A stretch of 9,163 nt of DNA from Candidatus Cloacimonadota bacterium (GCA_016938155.1 JAFGVF010000190.1:1-9163), one strand, 5' to 3'. Counted from the stretch's first letter, positions 1 to 8,988 are shown. Numbers and translations are program-made. The notes: generated from the letters alone by a model not told the origin.

Positions 1-1
1 A

Positions 2-43
2 GAGGAATACGAAGAGAATTTATTCGAACTAAGAGTTGTGTAG
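2..43 (+). CDS. C-terminal end of an unidentified upstream gene (partial)
   Basis: Reading from base 2 gives an acidic 13-residue tail, EEYEENLFELRVV, ended by TAG at 41-43. Its glutamate-rich composition and GAA/GAG codons match the neighbouring genes. A competing frame from base 1 stays open to the TAA at 67-69, but its composition (several Arg, one Cys) is less gene-like. The fragment is too short to name a family. The hairpin with T-run at 94-121 follows it, which fits the end of a transcription unit. Confidence 0.35.
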   Translation, partial: EEYEENLFELRVV

Positions 44-93
44 ATGGTGTTAAAATCGCTGAAGTGTAAGAAAAGAATCAATTCTGTAAAACA

Positions 94-121
94 GGAAAAT
101 TAAGTGATGCTTAATTTTTCC
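94..121 (+). terminator. Possible A+T-rich intrinsic terminator of the upstream gene
   Basis: AAAATTAAG (96-104) and CTTAATTTT (110-118) form a perfect 9-bp stem around a 5-base loop. GG at 94-95 can add two more pairs with CC at 120-121 if T119 is bulged. The T-run lies within and just after the 3' arm. The stem is almost all A-T, so termination may be weak. The position, 50 bases after the putative upstream stop and before the ApbE gene, fits a terminator. Confidence 0.45.
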
Positions 122-148
122 TTGCTATCTTTTCGCTTCCAAGATATT

Positions 149-176
149 TTGTCTCAAGAATAATAAGAGAGATAAT
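149..176 (+). promoter_or_regulatory. Tentative promoter for the six-gene operon
   Basis: TTGTCT (149-154) and GATAAT (171-176) resemble -35 and -10 hexamers, with 4/6 and 5/6 matches to the sigma-70 consensus and a 16-base spacer. A perfect TTGACA also occurs at 181-186, but the best -10 match at a normal distance downstream (TGCATT, 203-208) has only 3/6 matches. The region is A+T-rich, so chance matches are likely, and the promoter consensus of this lineage is not known to me. It is the only substantial non-coding stretch before the operon. Confidence 0.25.
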
Positions 177-232
177 AAATTTGACAATAACCGGCTTGAT
201 TCTGCATTGGAACATTAAAAAATAAATGAAAT

Positions 233-238
233 GAGGAA
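233..238 (+). promoter_or_regulatory. Ribosome binding site that sets the ApbE start
   Basis: GAGGAA ends 4 bases before the ATG at 243, with its GAGG core 6 bases before it. The in-frame ATG at 231 would overlap this site and has only A/T-rich sequence in front. The downstream ATG at 243 is therefore the better start. Confidence 0.6.
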
Positions 239-242
239 TTCG

Positions 243-1244
243 ATGAAGCGTAAAGAGATAGTTTCTTTAATCCTTTTGATACTGGTAATCGGAGTGGGTT
301 TCTGGCAATACACCAACCGAAAATACACTGATAAACGCAGCAGAATAATGCTTGATACGATTGTGGAAATATCCGTAACATCTCAGCAGAAGTCAATTGA
401 GCCGATAATAGAAAAGGGATTTGCCCTTATTGAGCATTATGAGCAGAAATTTTCAGAGTATCGGGATAGTTCCATGGTGTGGCAGATTAACCATGCGGAG
501 GGTAAACCTGTTGCAATTGACAATGAAATGTATGAACTTCTGCAGTTCTCAGAGAGACTCTATAAAGACACGGAGGGAGCTTTTGATGTGAGTGTAGGGG
601 CTGTAATCAATAAATGGGATTTTGATAACAAGATTGTGCCTACAGATGCCGAGATAGCAGAAGCCTTGAAATTTGTCGGTTTTGACCGAATAAAATATAC
701 TGAAAAAGAGATTGTTGTTCCAGCAGGAATGCAGCTGACCTTCGGTGCAATTGCCAAGGGCTATGTACTTGATAGGGTAGCAGAGTTGCTGGAAAAAGAA
801 GATGTTGTCTGTGGGTATGTCACTACTCGCAGTAGCTACAGAACATTTGGTGATTCCGTTGTGCCGATGAAGGTCGGAATTCAGCATCCCCGCAACATGA
901 ATGACATAATCGCAGTACTCCGTTTGAAGAATAAATCGATAGGCACCTCCGGTGATTATCAACAATACTTTGAAGTAGATAATAAGCGTTATCATCATAT
1001 CATCGATGCCAGAACGGGTTATCCTGTTGTGAATACTTTCTCGGTTACAGTTGTTTGTGACAATGCCTTTGAAGCCGATGGATTATCTACTGCCCTCTTT
1101 CTGATGGAGCCGAGAAAGGCAGTGGAATATATCAAATCATGGAAAGATGCAGAAACGATTATCTATTACTTGGAAAATGATGAGATTATTTCGCTAAAAT
1201 CAATGGGGATGAAGAGATACTTAGATAAAGAATATGAAGAATAA
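243..1244 (+). CDS. apbE: ApbE-family FAD:protein FMN transferase, membrane-anchored, with a divergent motif
   Basis: The ApbE family transfers FMN from FAD onto a Thr/Ser of exported redox proteins such as RnfG/RnfD or NqrB/NqrC subunits. The predicted protein has 333 residues, a normal family length. Residues 1-23 are Met-Lys-Arg-Lys followed by a hydrophobic helix with no lipobox Cys, suggesting an N-terminal anchor with the catalytic domain outside the membrane. Family motifs in order: GAFDVSVGAVINKW (112-125), FGAIAKGY (167-174), VGIQHPR (211-217), GTSGDY (234-239), HHIIDARTG (251-259) and EADGLST (277-283), whose D279 and T283 are spaced like the Mg2+ ligands. Odd: the segment that normally reads N/D-x-G-G-N/D is TTRSS (194-198), although the flanks are conserved. 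This could mean altered or lost activity, or a lineage-specific variant. Its end overlaps folE2 by 11 bases. No Rnf or Nqr genes are in the window, so the target protein is unknown. Confidence 0.9.
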   Translation: MKRKEIVSLILLILVIGVGFWQYTNRKYTDKRSRIMLDTIVEISVTSQQKSIEPIIEKGFALIEHYEQKFSEYRDSSMVWQINHAEGKPVAIDNEMYELLQFSERLYKDTEGAFDVSVGAVINKWDFDNKIVPTDAEIAEALKFVGFDRIKYTEKEIVVPAGMQLTFGAIAKGYVLDRVAELLEKEDVVCGYVTTRSSYRTFGDSVVPMKVGIQHPRNMNDIIAVLRLKNKSIGTSGDYQQYFEVDNKRYHHIIDARTGYPVVNTFSVTVVCDNAFEADGLSTALFLMEPRKAVEYIKSWKDAETIIYYLENDEIISLKSMGMKRYLDKEYEE

Positions 1245-2010
1245 AAAAGATATACAGAGTCTTACGGATGAGCGAAATGTTCTCATAGATAAAGTAGGGG
1301 TGAAAGGGGTTCGCTATCCGATAACTGTTCAGGATAAAGAGTTCGGAACGCAGCCTACAATTGCCGATTTAGACATTTATGTTCAACTTCCACATGATCA
1401 TCGCGGAACTCACATGTCCCGTTTTCTGGAAGTGTTGAATGAATATCATAAGGATTCAATAGTTGAGAATCTGGAGAACTTTCTTAAAGAAGTGAAGTCA
1501 AGACTTCATGCTGAGGCTTCGTTTGTTAATGTAAGGTTTCCCTACTTTTTAAAGAAGAAGGCACCCGTTTCGGGAATTGAATCTCTCCTTGATTATAACT
1601 GCTTCTTTGAAGCAAGTTTTGCTGAATCTTATGACCTCGTAATCGGAGTTGTTGTGCCCGTTACAAGTCTTTGCCCCTGTTCCAAGGAGATAAGTGAACA
1701 TGGTGCCCATAATCAGCGTTCACACATTACTATCCGGGCTCGTTTTAACGAGTTTGTGTGGCTGGAGGATTTGATAGCAATGGCAGAAGAAACAGCAAGT
1801 TGCGAGATTTATCCGCTCCTAAAAAGAGTAGATGAAAAGTTCGTAACGGAGAAAGCTTATTCCAGACCACGATTTGTAGAAGATATTGTCAGGGAGATGG
1901 CAGTGAGATTGAGGGCAGATGATAGGATTACAGGATTCAGGGTTGAATCAGAGAATTATGAGTCTATTCATAACCACAGTGCTTATGCTTTTGTTGAGGA
2001 AAACTTCTAA
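1234..2010 (+). CDS. folE2: GTP cyclohydrolase FolE2 (type IB)
   Basis: This enzyme converts GTP to 7,8-dihydroneopterin triphosphate, the first step of folate synthesis and, in some bacteria, of queuosine synthesis. It acts in the cytoplasm. The 258-residue protein matches the FolE2/COG1469 family over its whole length. It has an N-terminal DERNVLIDKVGVKGVRYPI block (12-30), LPHDHRGTHMSRF (52-64), and the signature VTSLCPCSKEIS (143-154) followed by GAHNQRSH (157-164). C147, H159 and E201 fall at the same numbers I recall for the metal-site residues of the gonococcal enzyme. FolE2 is the zinc-independent alternative to FolE and can use other divalent metals. The start lies inside the end of the ApbE gene, with no strong ribosome site in front, so translation is probably coupled. 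The family N-terminal block begins a few residues in, which supports this start. Confidence 0.95.
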   Translation: MKNKKDIQSLTDERNVLIDKVGVKGVRYPITVQDKEFGTQPTIADLDIYVQLPHDHRGTHMSRFLEVLNEYHKDSIVENLENFLKEVKSRLHAEASFVNVRFPYFLKKKAPVSGIESLLDYNCFFEASFAESYDLVIGVVVPVTSLCPCSKEISEHGAHNQRSHITIRARFNEFVWLEDLIAMAEETASCEIYPLLKRVDEKFVTEKAYSRPRFVEDIVREMAVRLRADDRITGFRVESENYESIHNHSAYAFVEENF

Positions 2011-4545
2011 ATGGTAAATAATGCAACAAGAGGTTTTACTCTTCCTAATGGCTTTAAAATCATATACACTCCTGACAAAGGCAGACCGATAGTATCTTTA
2101 CAGATATATGTGCGTGTTGGTTCTGTGTGGGAGAGAGAAAACGAAGCCGGGTTTTCTCATTTCATGGAACATCTTGTTTTCAAAAGCACTGCCAAGTATC
2201 CGGCGAACAGAATTATGGATATAGCTTCAGGCTTGGGAGCCTCCATCAATGCTTATACCGAGTATGACTCCACATGTTTCTATCTCACCGTACCTTCGGA
2301 GTTTCTTGCAGAAGGAATGGATTTGCTTGCCGAATTGGTTAAAAATCCAAATTTCAGTGATGAAGACTTCAAGTCGGAAAAGAAGGTCGTAATTGAAGAG
2401 CTGAAACAGTATCAGAATGACCCCGAAGAGAATTTTGTTGAGGCAATTCCGGCATTATATTTCAAGCATAACCCCTATCGAAACCCGATTGTTGGTAATC
2501 AGGAAAGTTTAAAAAACTCTACACCTGAGGATTTAAGAAAATTCTTTTCAGAGAGATATACTCCCGATAATTGCTTCATAGTTGTTACGGGTGATTTTGA
2601 TGAAGAGAATCTCAAGAAAGTGATTGATACTTTCTTTCTGGACTGGAATGCCTCAAAGAGTGTTGATGTTAAAATCGAACCGGAAGCCTGTCCTGAAGAG
2701 TTTAGATATTGCTTTAAACAGAGCAAACTTAGAAAAGATATTATTGCCATTACGCTTCCCGAGCTATCAGACTTACATCCCGATGCTTATTCATTAAATC
2801 TAGCAATGAAAGTCTTTGCATCTGGCAAGAACTCCATTTTATACAAACGATTATATAACGAAGAAAAGCTGATTGATACCGTAAAGCTCTATTCCTTCAG
2901 TGGGAAAATTGATGGCGTTGCAGCAATAGTCATCTTCCCAAAACACAACAAAGATATTGAAAAAATATTCAGGATTTTCCTGGAAGAGCTTTCGAAGCTC
3001 AGTTGGTACGGTTTGAGTGACGAGACCATAAGAAAACATCGGGTTGAACTTGAACACTCATATCGTTACAGTTTTGAGTTCGTGGAAACTCTTGGTTCCG
3101 TAATTGGTTCTGAAGAGCTTCTGGGAGACTATCAAAACCTATACAGCTATCTCCACAAAACCGCTGAGATAAATGCTCAGAGTGTACGGAAAGTCATTGA
3201 TGAGATTATCAATATAAAATATCTTCAGTTAATGCATACCGGCAAAACGGCATTAGATACGGATGCGATTACTGCCATCTATAAGGAATTCAATATTCTA
3301 AGCGATACACAGCAGCAACCGACGGAATTCGAAGAGATTCAGTTATCAAACGGTATTGTTTTGATGATGAAAAAAGTCATTGGAAAACCCACTGTAGGTA
3401 TTGCAGCAACCTTTAATGCATCTCAACTGAATGAACCGGAGAAGTACCGCGGGATTAATCAGTTCACTGCTGCTATGCTTCAATTCGGCAATATTAAACG
3501 GGACCACGAATCACTTCTGGAATACTGTATAGATAACGGGATAAGTCTATCTTGTGACCCGATGATGGATTGCACTGTTATTAAAGTGAAAAGCTTCAAT
3601 GACAGACTTGCCCAGGCAATCGAGATTTTGGCGGATGTTCTGGAAAAGCCAACTTTCCCTATGGAGCACATTAAACAATACAGACAGACCTGTATCAGTT
3701 CTCTGGATCGGATGAAGGATTATCCTGCGAGCATAGCATATCGGCAATTTAAGCAATATTTGTTCGGTTCCGACAGCAATTTTGTAGGTAGTTTAGGAGA
3801 GAAGAAACACCTCCAGATTATTACCAGAAACCAACTTTTGGATTGGTATGCCAAGTATTACCAAAAAGCACCTTTGTATATCTCCATTGTAGGTAACATA
3901 GACTTTAAGGAAGTGAAAGCTCTCTTTGAAAAGCAATTCAAGCAAAAACGAAAACCGATCAATCTGAGAAGACGGCTGACTGCTCATACCCCTGCTAAAA
4001 GAACTAAGATTGTTACTAACGATGAAACGCAGGCTGTTATCTATTGCGGAGGTAAGGCTTGTACTATTTCTGAAAGGGAATATAATACGGCATTCTTTGT
4101 GTTGTCCCAGATAATTGGGGGAGAGATGAACTCCAGATTGTTCAACCTTTTAAGAGAGAAGCACGGGCTTGCTTACAGTGTCAGCTTCGATGTACACTCC
4201 TATAAAGATTTTGGATACTATGCTATTAATTGTATCACGGATAGAGAGAATGACAAATTTGCCATAGAGCTCATTAAGCAGGTTCTGAGTGATATAGTCA
4301 AAAACGGAGTAACTGAAGAAGAGCTTAGAGTAGCCAGAAACTATATCAAAGGTCAGCGACTTATCGGGGAAGAGAGCATGATGTCTCAAGCTAAGATTCT
4401 AAGTTATTTAAGAGCACTTGGCTATGATTATCAATACTATTTGGAGCGTGATAAACGACTGGAGAGTGTTACTTGCGAGACAATGCAACAGCTAGCCAAA
4501 GAATACTTAAACGAAGATAACTTCTATACTTATATCTATAAATAG
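2011..4545 (+). CDS. M16-family zinc metallopeptidase, fused two-half form, cytoplasmic
   Basis: This 844-residue protein has the duplicated M16 (pitrilysin/MPP-like) layout in one chain. The N-terminal half carries the inverted zinc motif HFMEH (H50, E53, H54) and the third ligand E130 in VVIEELKQY, exactly 76 residues after H54. The C-terminal half begins near residue 440 ([13 protein letters not shown]). It has lost the zinc motif ([10 protein letters not shown], 481-490) but keeps the GGEMNSRLF...LREKHGLAY block. R715 and Y722 there have the 7-residue spacing of the substrate-binding Arg/Tyr pair. So one half is catalytic and the other closes over the substrate, as in pitrilysin-type enzymes. 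Likely role: degradation of peptides enclosed in the chamber; the true substrate is unknown. There is no signal peptide: the domain starts within the first ten residues. The ATG follows the folE2 stop codon directly, with GAGGA 10 bases upstream at 1996-2000. Confidence 0.93.
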   Translation: MVNNATRGFTLPNGFKIIYTPDKGRPIVSLQIYVRVGSVWERENEAGFSHFMEHLVFKSTAKYPANRIMDIASGLGASINAYTEYDSTCFYLTVPSEFLAEGMDLLAELVKNPNFSDEDFKSEKKVVIEELKQYQNDPEENFVEAIPALYFKHNPYRNPIVGNQESLKNSTPEDLRKFFSERYTPDNCFIVVTGDFDEENLKKVIDTFFLDWNASKSVDVKIEPEACPEEFRYCFKQSKLRKDIIAITLPELSDLHPDAYSLNLAMKVFASGKNSILYKRLYNEEKLIDTVKLYSFSGKIDGVAAIVIFPKHNKDIEKIFRIFLEELSKLSWYGLSDETIRKHRVELEHSYRYSFEFVETLGSVIGSEELLGDYQNLYSYLHKTAEINAQSVRKVIDEIINIKYLQLMHTGKTALDTDAITAIYKEFNILSDTQQQPTEFEEIQLSNGIVLMMKKVIGKPTVGIAATFNASQLNEPEKYRGINQFTAAMLQFGNIKRDHESLLEYCIDNGISLSCDPMMDCTVIKVKSFNDRLAQAIEILADVLEKPTFPMEHIKQYRQTCISSLDRMKDYPASIAYRQFKQYLFGSDSNFVGSLGEKKHLQIITRNQLLDWYAKYYQKAPLYISIVGNIDFKEVKALFEKQFKQKRKPINLRRRLTAHTPAKRTKIVTNDETQAVIYCGGKACTISEREYNTAFFVLSQIIGGEMNSRLFNLLREKHGLAYSVSFDVHSYKDFGYYAINCITDRENDKFAIELIKQVLSDIVKNGVTEEELRVARNYIKGQRLIGEESMMSQAKILSYLRALGYDYQYYLERDKRLESVTCETMQQLAKEYLNEDNFYTYIYK

Positions 4546-4549
4546 GATG
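4544..4549 (+). promoter_or_regulatory. Ribosome binding site before uvrA; GTG or ATG start
   Basis: AGGATG overlaps the stop codon of the M16 gene. Two adjacent in-frame starts follow, GTG at 4554 and ATG at 4557; from the AGGA core they lie 6 and 9 bases away, both workable. I prefer the ATG because UvrA proteins typically begin Met, a few residues, then I-x-I-x-G-A-x-E-H-N-L, which this start gives. Confidence 0.45.
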
Positions 4550-4556
4550 AACGGTG

Positions 4557-7379
4557 ATGAAAGAAAACATCTTTATCAAGGGTGCCAGCGAACATAATCT
4601 GAAACATATTACTGTTACAATTCCCCGTAATAAGCTTGTTGTATTCACGGGAGTATCCGGTTCGGGAAAGTCATCTTTAGCTTTTGATACTCTTTATGCA
4701 GAGGGACAGCGCCGTTATGTTGAGTCACTTTCTGCTTATGCAAGACAGTTTTTAGGTCAGATGGAGAAGCCAAAAGTTGACTATATTGAAGGTCTGTCGC
4801 CTGCCATATCCATTGAGCAGAAGGCAGCCAGCAAGAATCCTCGTTCTACTGTCGGAACTGTAACCGAGATTTATGATTATTTGCGAATCCTGTTCGCCCG
4901 TATCGGGCAACAATACTGTCCTAATTGCGGTAAACCCATAGGTGCTCAAACCGTTGACCAAATGATTGAACATATCATGAAACACGGTGCAAAGACTAAG
5001 CTTCAGATTCTGGCACCATTGGTACAGAATCGTAAGGGAACCCACTCTGATGTGATTGATCAGGTTAGACAGGAGGGATTTGCCAGAATTAAGATTAACG
5101 GGGTTGTTCGGCAACTTGAAGAAGAGATTGTTCTTGATAAGAAGAGTAAACACACTTTGGAAGTGGTAGTGGACAGGATATCTCTCAAGGAAGGTATCGA
5201 GGGGCGTCTGACCGATTCATTGGAGACTGCCTTGAAACTATCCGATGGGATGGTTAAAATAGACTATATTGATGAGGGTCTTGAAGAGTTGCTTTCTGAG
5301 CAATATGCCTGCCCTGATTGCGGGATAGGCTTTGAAGAGCTTTCCCCACAGCATTTTTCATTCAACAGCCCTATTGGTGCTTGCCCTGATTGCAATGGTT
5401 TGGGCTACAAGCTTGAAATAGATGAAGACCTTGTAGTACCAAATAAAAAGCTGTCTCTTAGACAGGGAGCCGTCGAAGCGTGGGGACCTCTCGGAAAAAA
5501 GAGTGATACCTGGACTTATCAGCAGATTGTAACTTACGCAAAAGAGTTGGGATTCTCTTTGGATACACCATGGAAAGACTTAACTCCCGAGATACAGGAT
5601 TTTCTTCTGCACGGACAAAAACGAAAGAAATTCAGGGTTAAGTGGGAGCGTAACGGTTCTGTTTTCGAATTTGATTCCCGTCATGAAGGTGTCATACACA
5701 CTCTCCAGAGAAGAATGAAAGAAACTCAATCCGAAGGAGCGAGACGCTATTACATGAAATATGTCAGTGATAAACCCTGCACTACATGTAAAGGAAGCAA
5801 GCTCAAGCCACAAAGCATGTCCGTGCGGATTTCAGATAAGAATATTACCGATGTAACATACATGACTATCGCTCAAGCAGAGCGTTTTTTCGAAAACATT
5901 AATTTAAAGGGTAACCAAAGCATTATTGCGGAAGAGATTCTTAAAGAAGTAAGGAATCGTCTTGGATTTCTTATGTCTGTTGGTCTGCACTATCTAAGCC
6001 TTGACCGCCGTTCACCTACTCTCTCAGGTGGTGAATCCCAACGAATCAGGCTTGCCAGTCAGATTGGTAGTCAACTTGTGGGCGTGATGTACATTCTTGA
6101 TGAACCCAGTATCGGATTACATCAAAGAGATAATGACCGACTTGTCGGCATGCTTCTGAAACTTCGTGACTTGGGGAATACCGTTATAGTTGTCGAGCAT
6201 GATGAAGATACCATGAAGGTAGCAGATGAGATACTCGACTTCGGACCTAGAGCCGGTATTTATGGAGGAAATATTACCGCACAGGGTACTTTACAGGATA
6301 TTATCAAGAATAAGGCATCCCTGACCGGGCAATATTTAAGCGGAAAGCTGAAGATAGAGATACCGAAACAAAGAGTCTCTCCGGGTGAGCGTAAAATCAC
6401 CATTAAGGGTGCGTCTCACAACAATCTTAAAAATGTGGATGTAGATATACCTTTAGGGATGTTTGTGTGCGTAACGGGTGTTTCCGGCTCAGGAAAGAGC
6501 TCATTAATTAACCAGACTCTTTATCCTGCTCTCAATAACCATTTCTACAAATCTTCATTGAAAGTCGGAAAGCATGAAGAGATCACCGGGCTGGAGCATA
6601 TAGATAAGATAATCGGGATAGACCAACAGCCCATAGGCAGAACTCCTCGTTCTAATCCATCCACATACATAAAGATGTTTGACTCTATCCGTGATCTGTT
6701 TGCAGAACTTCCGGCATCTAAGATTAGAGGTTATAAGCCGGGAAGGTTCTCTTTTAATGTGAAGGGTGGTCGCTGCGAGTCTTGTCAAGGTGGAGGAGTG
6801 AAACAGATTGAGATGCACTTCCTCTCAGATGTATTTGTTACCTGCGAGGCTTGTAAAGGCAAACGCTATAATAATGAAACTCTCTCAGTCAGATACAAAG
6901 GTTTGAACATCTCAGAAGTCCTTGACCTCGATGTACAACAAGCGATTGAATACTTTGAGAATTTCCCGAGTATTAAGAAGAAATTGCAGACCCTGCACGA
7001 TGTCGGCTTGGATTATATCAAGCTTGGACAACCTTCTACCACGCTTTCAGGTGGAGAGGCTCAGAGAATAAAGCTTGCTAAAGAACTTAGCCGAACAAGC
7101 ACCGGCAGTACTTTGTATGTCCTCGACGAACCAACAACCGGGCTGCATTTTGACGACATCAACAGATTATTGAAAGTATTGCAAAGACTTGTTGCCATGG
7201 GCAATAGCGTGTTGGTGATTGAGCATAACATGGATGTAATCAAGACTGCCGACTACATAATCGATCTTGGACCGGAAGGTGGAGATGATGGGGGCTTGAT
7301 TGTTGCAACAGGTACTCCGGAGGAGATTGCTGCCAACGAGAAATCATATACTGGTCAGTATTTGAAAAAACATTTATAG
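4557..7379 (+). CDS. uvrA: UvrABC excinuclease subunit A
   Basis: UvrA is the damage-sensing ABC-type ATPase of nucleotide excision repair. It works as a dimer, loads UvrB on damaged DNA and is cytoplasmic. The 940-residue length equals that of typical full-size UvrA. Two ABC modules are complete: Walker [10 protein letters not shown] at 32-40 and 641-649, LSGGE signatures at 489-493 and 830-834, and Walker B ILDEP/VLDEP at about 513-517 and 855-859. All three zinc sites are present as Cys pairs: CPNC (121-124) with CTTC (408-411), CPDC (252-255) with CPDC (276-279), and CESC (740-743) with CEAC (763-766). The [20 protein letters not shown] block after the first Walker A is also typical. It starts 11 bases after the M16 stop and is followed 29 bases later by ftsY. 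No uvrB or uvrC is in the window. No SOS-type operator was recognised, consistent with transcription from the operon promoter. Confidence 0.98.
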   Translation: MKENIFIKGASEHNLKHITVTIPRNKLVVFTGVSGSGKSSLAFDTLYAEGQRRYVESLSAYARQFLGQMEKPKVDYIEGLSPAISIEQKAASKNPRSTVGTVTEIYDYLRILFARIGQQYCPNCGKPIGAQTVDQMIEHIMKHGAKTKLQILAPLVQNRKGTHSDVIDQVRQEGFARIKINGVVRQLEEEIVLDKKSKHTLEVVVDRISLKEGIEGRLTDSLETALKLSDGMVKIDYIDEGLEELLSEQYACPDCGIGFEELSPQHFSFNSPIGACPDCNGLGYKLEIDEDLVVPNKKLSLRQGAVEAWGPLGKKSDTWTYQQIVTYAKELGFSLDTPWKDLTPEIQDFLLHGQKRKKFRVKWERNGSVFEFDSRHEGVIHTLQRRMKETQSEGARRYYMKYVSDKPCTTCKGSKLKPQSMSVRISDKNITDVTYMTIAQAERFFENINLKGNQSIIAEEILKEVRNRLGFLMSVGLHYLSLDRRSPTLSGGESQRIRLASQIGSQLVGVMYILDEPSIGLHQRDNDRLVGMLLKLRDLGNTVIVVEHDEDTMKVADEILDFGPRAGIYGGNITAQGTLQDIIKNKASLTGQYLSGKLKIEIPKQRVSPGERKITIKGASHNNLKNVDVDIPLGMFVCVTGVSGSGKSSLINQTLYPALNNHFYKSSLKVGKHEEITGLEHIDKIIGIDQQPIGRTPRSNPSTYIKMFDSIRDLFAELPASKIRGYKPGRFSFNVKGGRCESCQGGGVKQIEMHFLSDVFVTCEACKGKRYNNETLSVRYKGLNISEVLDLDVQQAIEYFENFPSIKKKLQTLHDVGLDYIKLGQPSTTLSGGEAQRIKLAKELSRTSTGSTLYVLDEPTTGLHFDDINRLLKVLQRLVAMGNSVLVIEHNMDVIKTADYIIDLGPEGGDDGGLIVATGTPEEIAANEKSYTGQYLKKHL

Positions 7380-7396
7380 AGATGATAAAAACATTC

Positions 7397-7402
7397 AGGA
7401 GA
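7397..7402 (+). promoter_or_regulatory. Strong ribosome binding site before ftsY
   Basis: AGGAGA lies 6 bases before the ATG at 7409. It is the best Shine-Dalgarno match in the operon and sits in its longest internal gap (29 bases), so ftsY can initiate independently of upstream translation. Confidence 0.65.
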
Positions 7403-7408
7403 ATATAG

Positions 7409-8374
7409 ATGCTTAGTTTTATGAAGAAATTGAAGTCTAAGCTTGCCAAAAGCAAGAGTGGATTTGTCGGTAAACTCGCAGAGACAATAAGGTTACGCGG
7501 TAAAGTCGATGAAGAACTTATGGAGGAATTGGTAGAGATTCTCATTCGCTCCGATGTTGGAGTAGGAATGAGCGAAGAGATTGTTGAGAAACTTCGCGAA
7601 GAAGTTCGCTACCATAAATACACTCAGTCTCAGGATGTCCTAAATGCTCTCCAGAGCATCATGAGTGACCTTCTCCTTAAGGATTACGAAGATTTAACTC
7701 CCGGCTTTGATTTCGGTTCAGTGAAGCCTTATGTTATCCTCTTTATCGGAGTAAATGGTGTGGGAAAGACGACTACTATCGGTAAGTTGGCAAGAAGGTT
7801 CTCTGATGAAGGGAAGAAGGTTATGTTGATTGCCGGGGATACATTCCGTGCTGCGGCTATTGAGCAATTGACTATCTGGGCTGACCGGTCTAATGTTACG
7901 ATTATCAAAAGGGAGCAGAATTCCGACCCATCCTCTGTTGTTTATGACGGTATTGCTTCTGCTATGAGCAAAGGTTTCGATGTAGTGTTGATAGATACAG
8001 CAGGCAGACAGCACAACAAAGTGAATCTGATGAATGAATTGAATAAAATAGACCGTACAATAAAGAAGCTTATTCCCGAAGCTCCACATGAGACAATCCT
8101 CGTACTGGATGCTACTACCGGACAGAATGCCATCTCTCAGGCAAAGACCTTTAACTCGGTTGTGAAGCTCAGTGGACTTACTATTACCAAGATGGACGGA
8201 ACTGCCAAAGGCGGAGTCGTAATGGGTATAAAGCACGAACTGAATATTCCAATTCGTCTTATCGGAGTGGGTGAGAGTGTAGAAGACCTGAAAGATTTCG
8301 ATGCAAAGGAGTTTGTGGAAGCCATGTTTACTACTGACGATGGCGGAAGTGAGGAGACTGAGGGTGAAGAATAA
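7409..8374 (+). CDS. ftsY: Signal recognition particle receptor FtsY
   Basis: FtsY is the membrane-associated GTPase that docks ribosome-bound SRP (Ffh) at the SecYEG translocon. The 321-residue protein is an NG-domain form without the long acidic A domain of the E. coli protein. Residues 1-23 (Lys-rich with Leu/Phe) can form an amphipathic membrane-binding helix, followed by the helical N domain. GTPase motifs: GVNGVGKTTT (P-loop, 114-123), DTFRAAAIEQL (144-154), DTAGR (196-200), TKMDGTAKGG (260-269) and GVGESVEDL (286-294). The DTFRAAA box and the FDAKEFVEAMF end separate FtsY from Ffh, which would also carry an M domain. Odd: an acidic, Gly-containing tail (DDGGSEETEGEE) follows the usual end. 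The stop codon directly abuts the start of the membrane-protein gene. Confidence 0.97.
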   Translation: MLSFMKKLKSKLAKSKSGFVGKLAETIRLRGKVDEELMEELVEILIRSDVGVGMSEEIVEKLREEVRYHKYTQSQDVLNALQSIMSDLLLKDYEDLTPGFDFGSVKPYVILFIGVNGVGKTTTIGKLARRFSDEGKKVMLIAGDTFRAAAIEQLTIWADRSNVTIIKREQNSDPSSVVYDGIASAMSKGFDVVLIDTAGRQHNKVNLMNELNKIDRTIKKLIPEAPHETILVLDATTGQNAISQAKTFNSVVKLSGLTITKMDGTAKGGVVMGIKHELNIPIRLIGVGESVEDLKDFDAKEFVEAMFTTDDGGSEETEGEE

Positions 8375-8932
8375 ATGAAGAAAAGCTTGATTATATTCTT
8401 TATTCTTATCTCAATTTCAGCTCTTTTTGCCGTCTCAGGTCTCCGAGAAAGTATAATTTCCGGTCTTCAGGCACGACATCTGGATTATAGATTGATTACG
8501 GTTATAATATCGATGCTTCCGATTATTGAGTTAAGGGGAGCTATCCCCGTTGCAATCCTTGCTTTTAATATGCCTTGGTACGAAGCTGTCGGCTGGGCTG
8601 TTCTCGGTAATATGTTGCCTATCCCCTTCCTAATTATTATCATAGGATGGCTGGATAGAATTGCTCATAAAAGTCCTTGGCTCAGAAAGATTCTCGATAA
8701 ACTCTTTGCCCGTACTCGCAAAAAAGGGAAAAGTATTGAGACATATAAAGAGATAGGATTAACCCTCTTTGTAGCTGTTCCCCTTCCCGTTACGGGAGCT
8801 TGGACAGGTGCCATGGCATGCTATCTTTTCGGATTGAAATTCTGGAAATCTATGTTCTGTATTTTTCTTGGGGTCATTATTGCATCTGCCATTATGACTC
8901 TTCTATCCCTTGCCGGGAAGATTGCAGTCTAA
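8375..8932 (+). CDS. Small multi-pass membrane protein, COG2426 / 'small multidrug export' family
   Basis: The 185-residue protein is very hydrophobic. Membrane segments are likely near residues 4-22, 40-63 (re-entrant or short), 70-92, 128-154 and 159-180. A basic loop, about 94-126 (RIAHKSPWLRKILDKLFARTRKKGK), is probably cytoplasmic. Family hallmarks are LPIIELRGAIPVAI (48-61) and VPLPVTGAWTGAMACYLFGL (135-154), with their conserved Glu-Leu-Arg-Gly and Pro-x-Pro-x-Thr-Gly-x-Trp-Thr-Gly cores. The 'small multidrug export' label is inherited; as far as I know, transport of drugs is not shown for most members, and the substrate is unknown. Its ATG immediately follows the ftsY stop, with GAGGG at 8360-8364 about 10 bases upstream, so translation is probably coupled to ftsY. 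It is the last gene before the terminator. The family call is firm, the function is not. Confidence 0.88.
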   Translation: MKKSLIIFFILISISALFAVSGLRESIISGLQARHLDYRLITVIISMLPIIELRGAIPVAILAFNMPWYEAVGWAVLGNMLPIPFLIIIIGWLDRIAHKSPWLRKILDKLFARTRKKGKSIETYKEIGLTLFVAVPLPVTGAWTGAMACYLFGLKFWKSMFCIFLGVIIASAIMTLLSLAGKIAV

Positions 8933-8954
8933 AATCATTTACTACTTTATTCCT

Positions 8955-8986
8955 GGTTACTAAGCCCCAGCTTAGTAACCTTTTTT
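8955..8986 (+). terminator. Intrinsic terminator of the operon
   Basis: GGTTACTAAGC (8955-8965) pairs perfectly with GCTTAGTAACC (8970-8980), giving an 11-bp stem with loop CCCA. Six T's (8981-8986) follow at once. It starts 22 bases after the stop codon of the membrane-protein gene. Its core AAGCCCCAGCTT is also the reverse complement of the core of the next hairpin (see 8989-9010). Confidence 0.9.
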
Positions 8987-8988
8987 CA

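Noticed and set aside
181..186. Perfect TTGACA as the -35 box of the operon
   Set aside because: No -10 hexamer better than 3/6 lies 15-19 bases downstream, so the perfect -35 match alone is not convincing.
44..242. Riboswitch or small RNA in the operon leader
   Set aside because: Apart from the A+T-rich hairpin at 94-121, I see no conserved aptamer-like helices or a second terminator before the first gene.
154..396. 80-codon open frame on the - strand across the operon leader
   Set aside because: No plausible ribosome site or domain; it overlaps the well-supported 5' end of the ApbE gene.
549..998. 149-codon open frame on the - strand inside the ApbE gene
   Set aside because: The + strand gene has conserved ApbE motifs throughout; the antisense product has no recognisable domain and is rich in Cys, Ile and Tyr as expected from antisense reading.
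7718..8236. 172-codon open frame on the - strand inside ftsY
   Set aside because: It lies fully within the conserved GTPase region of ftsY and its translation shows no family features.
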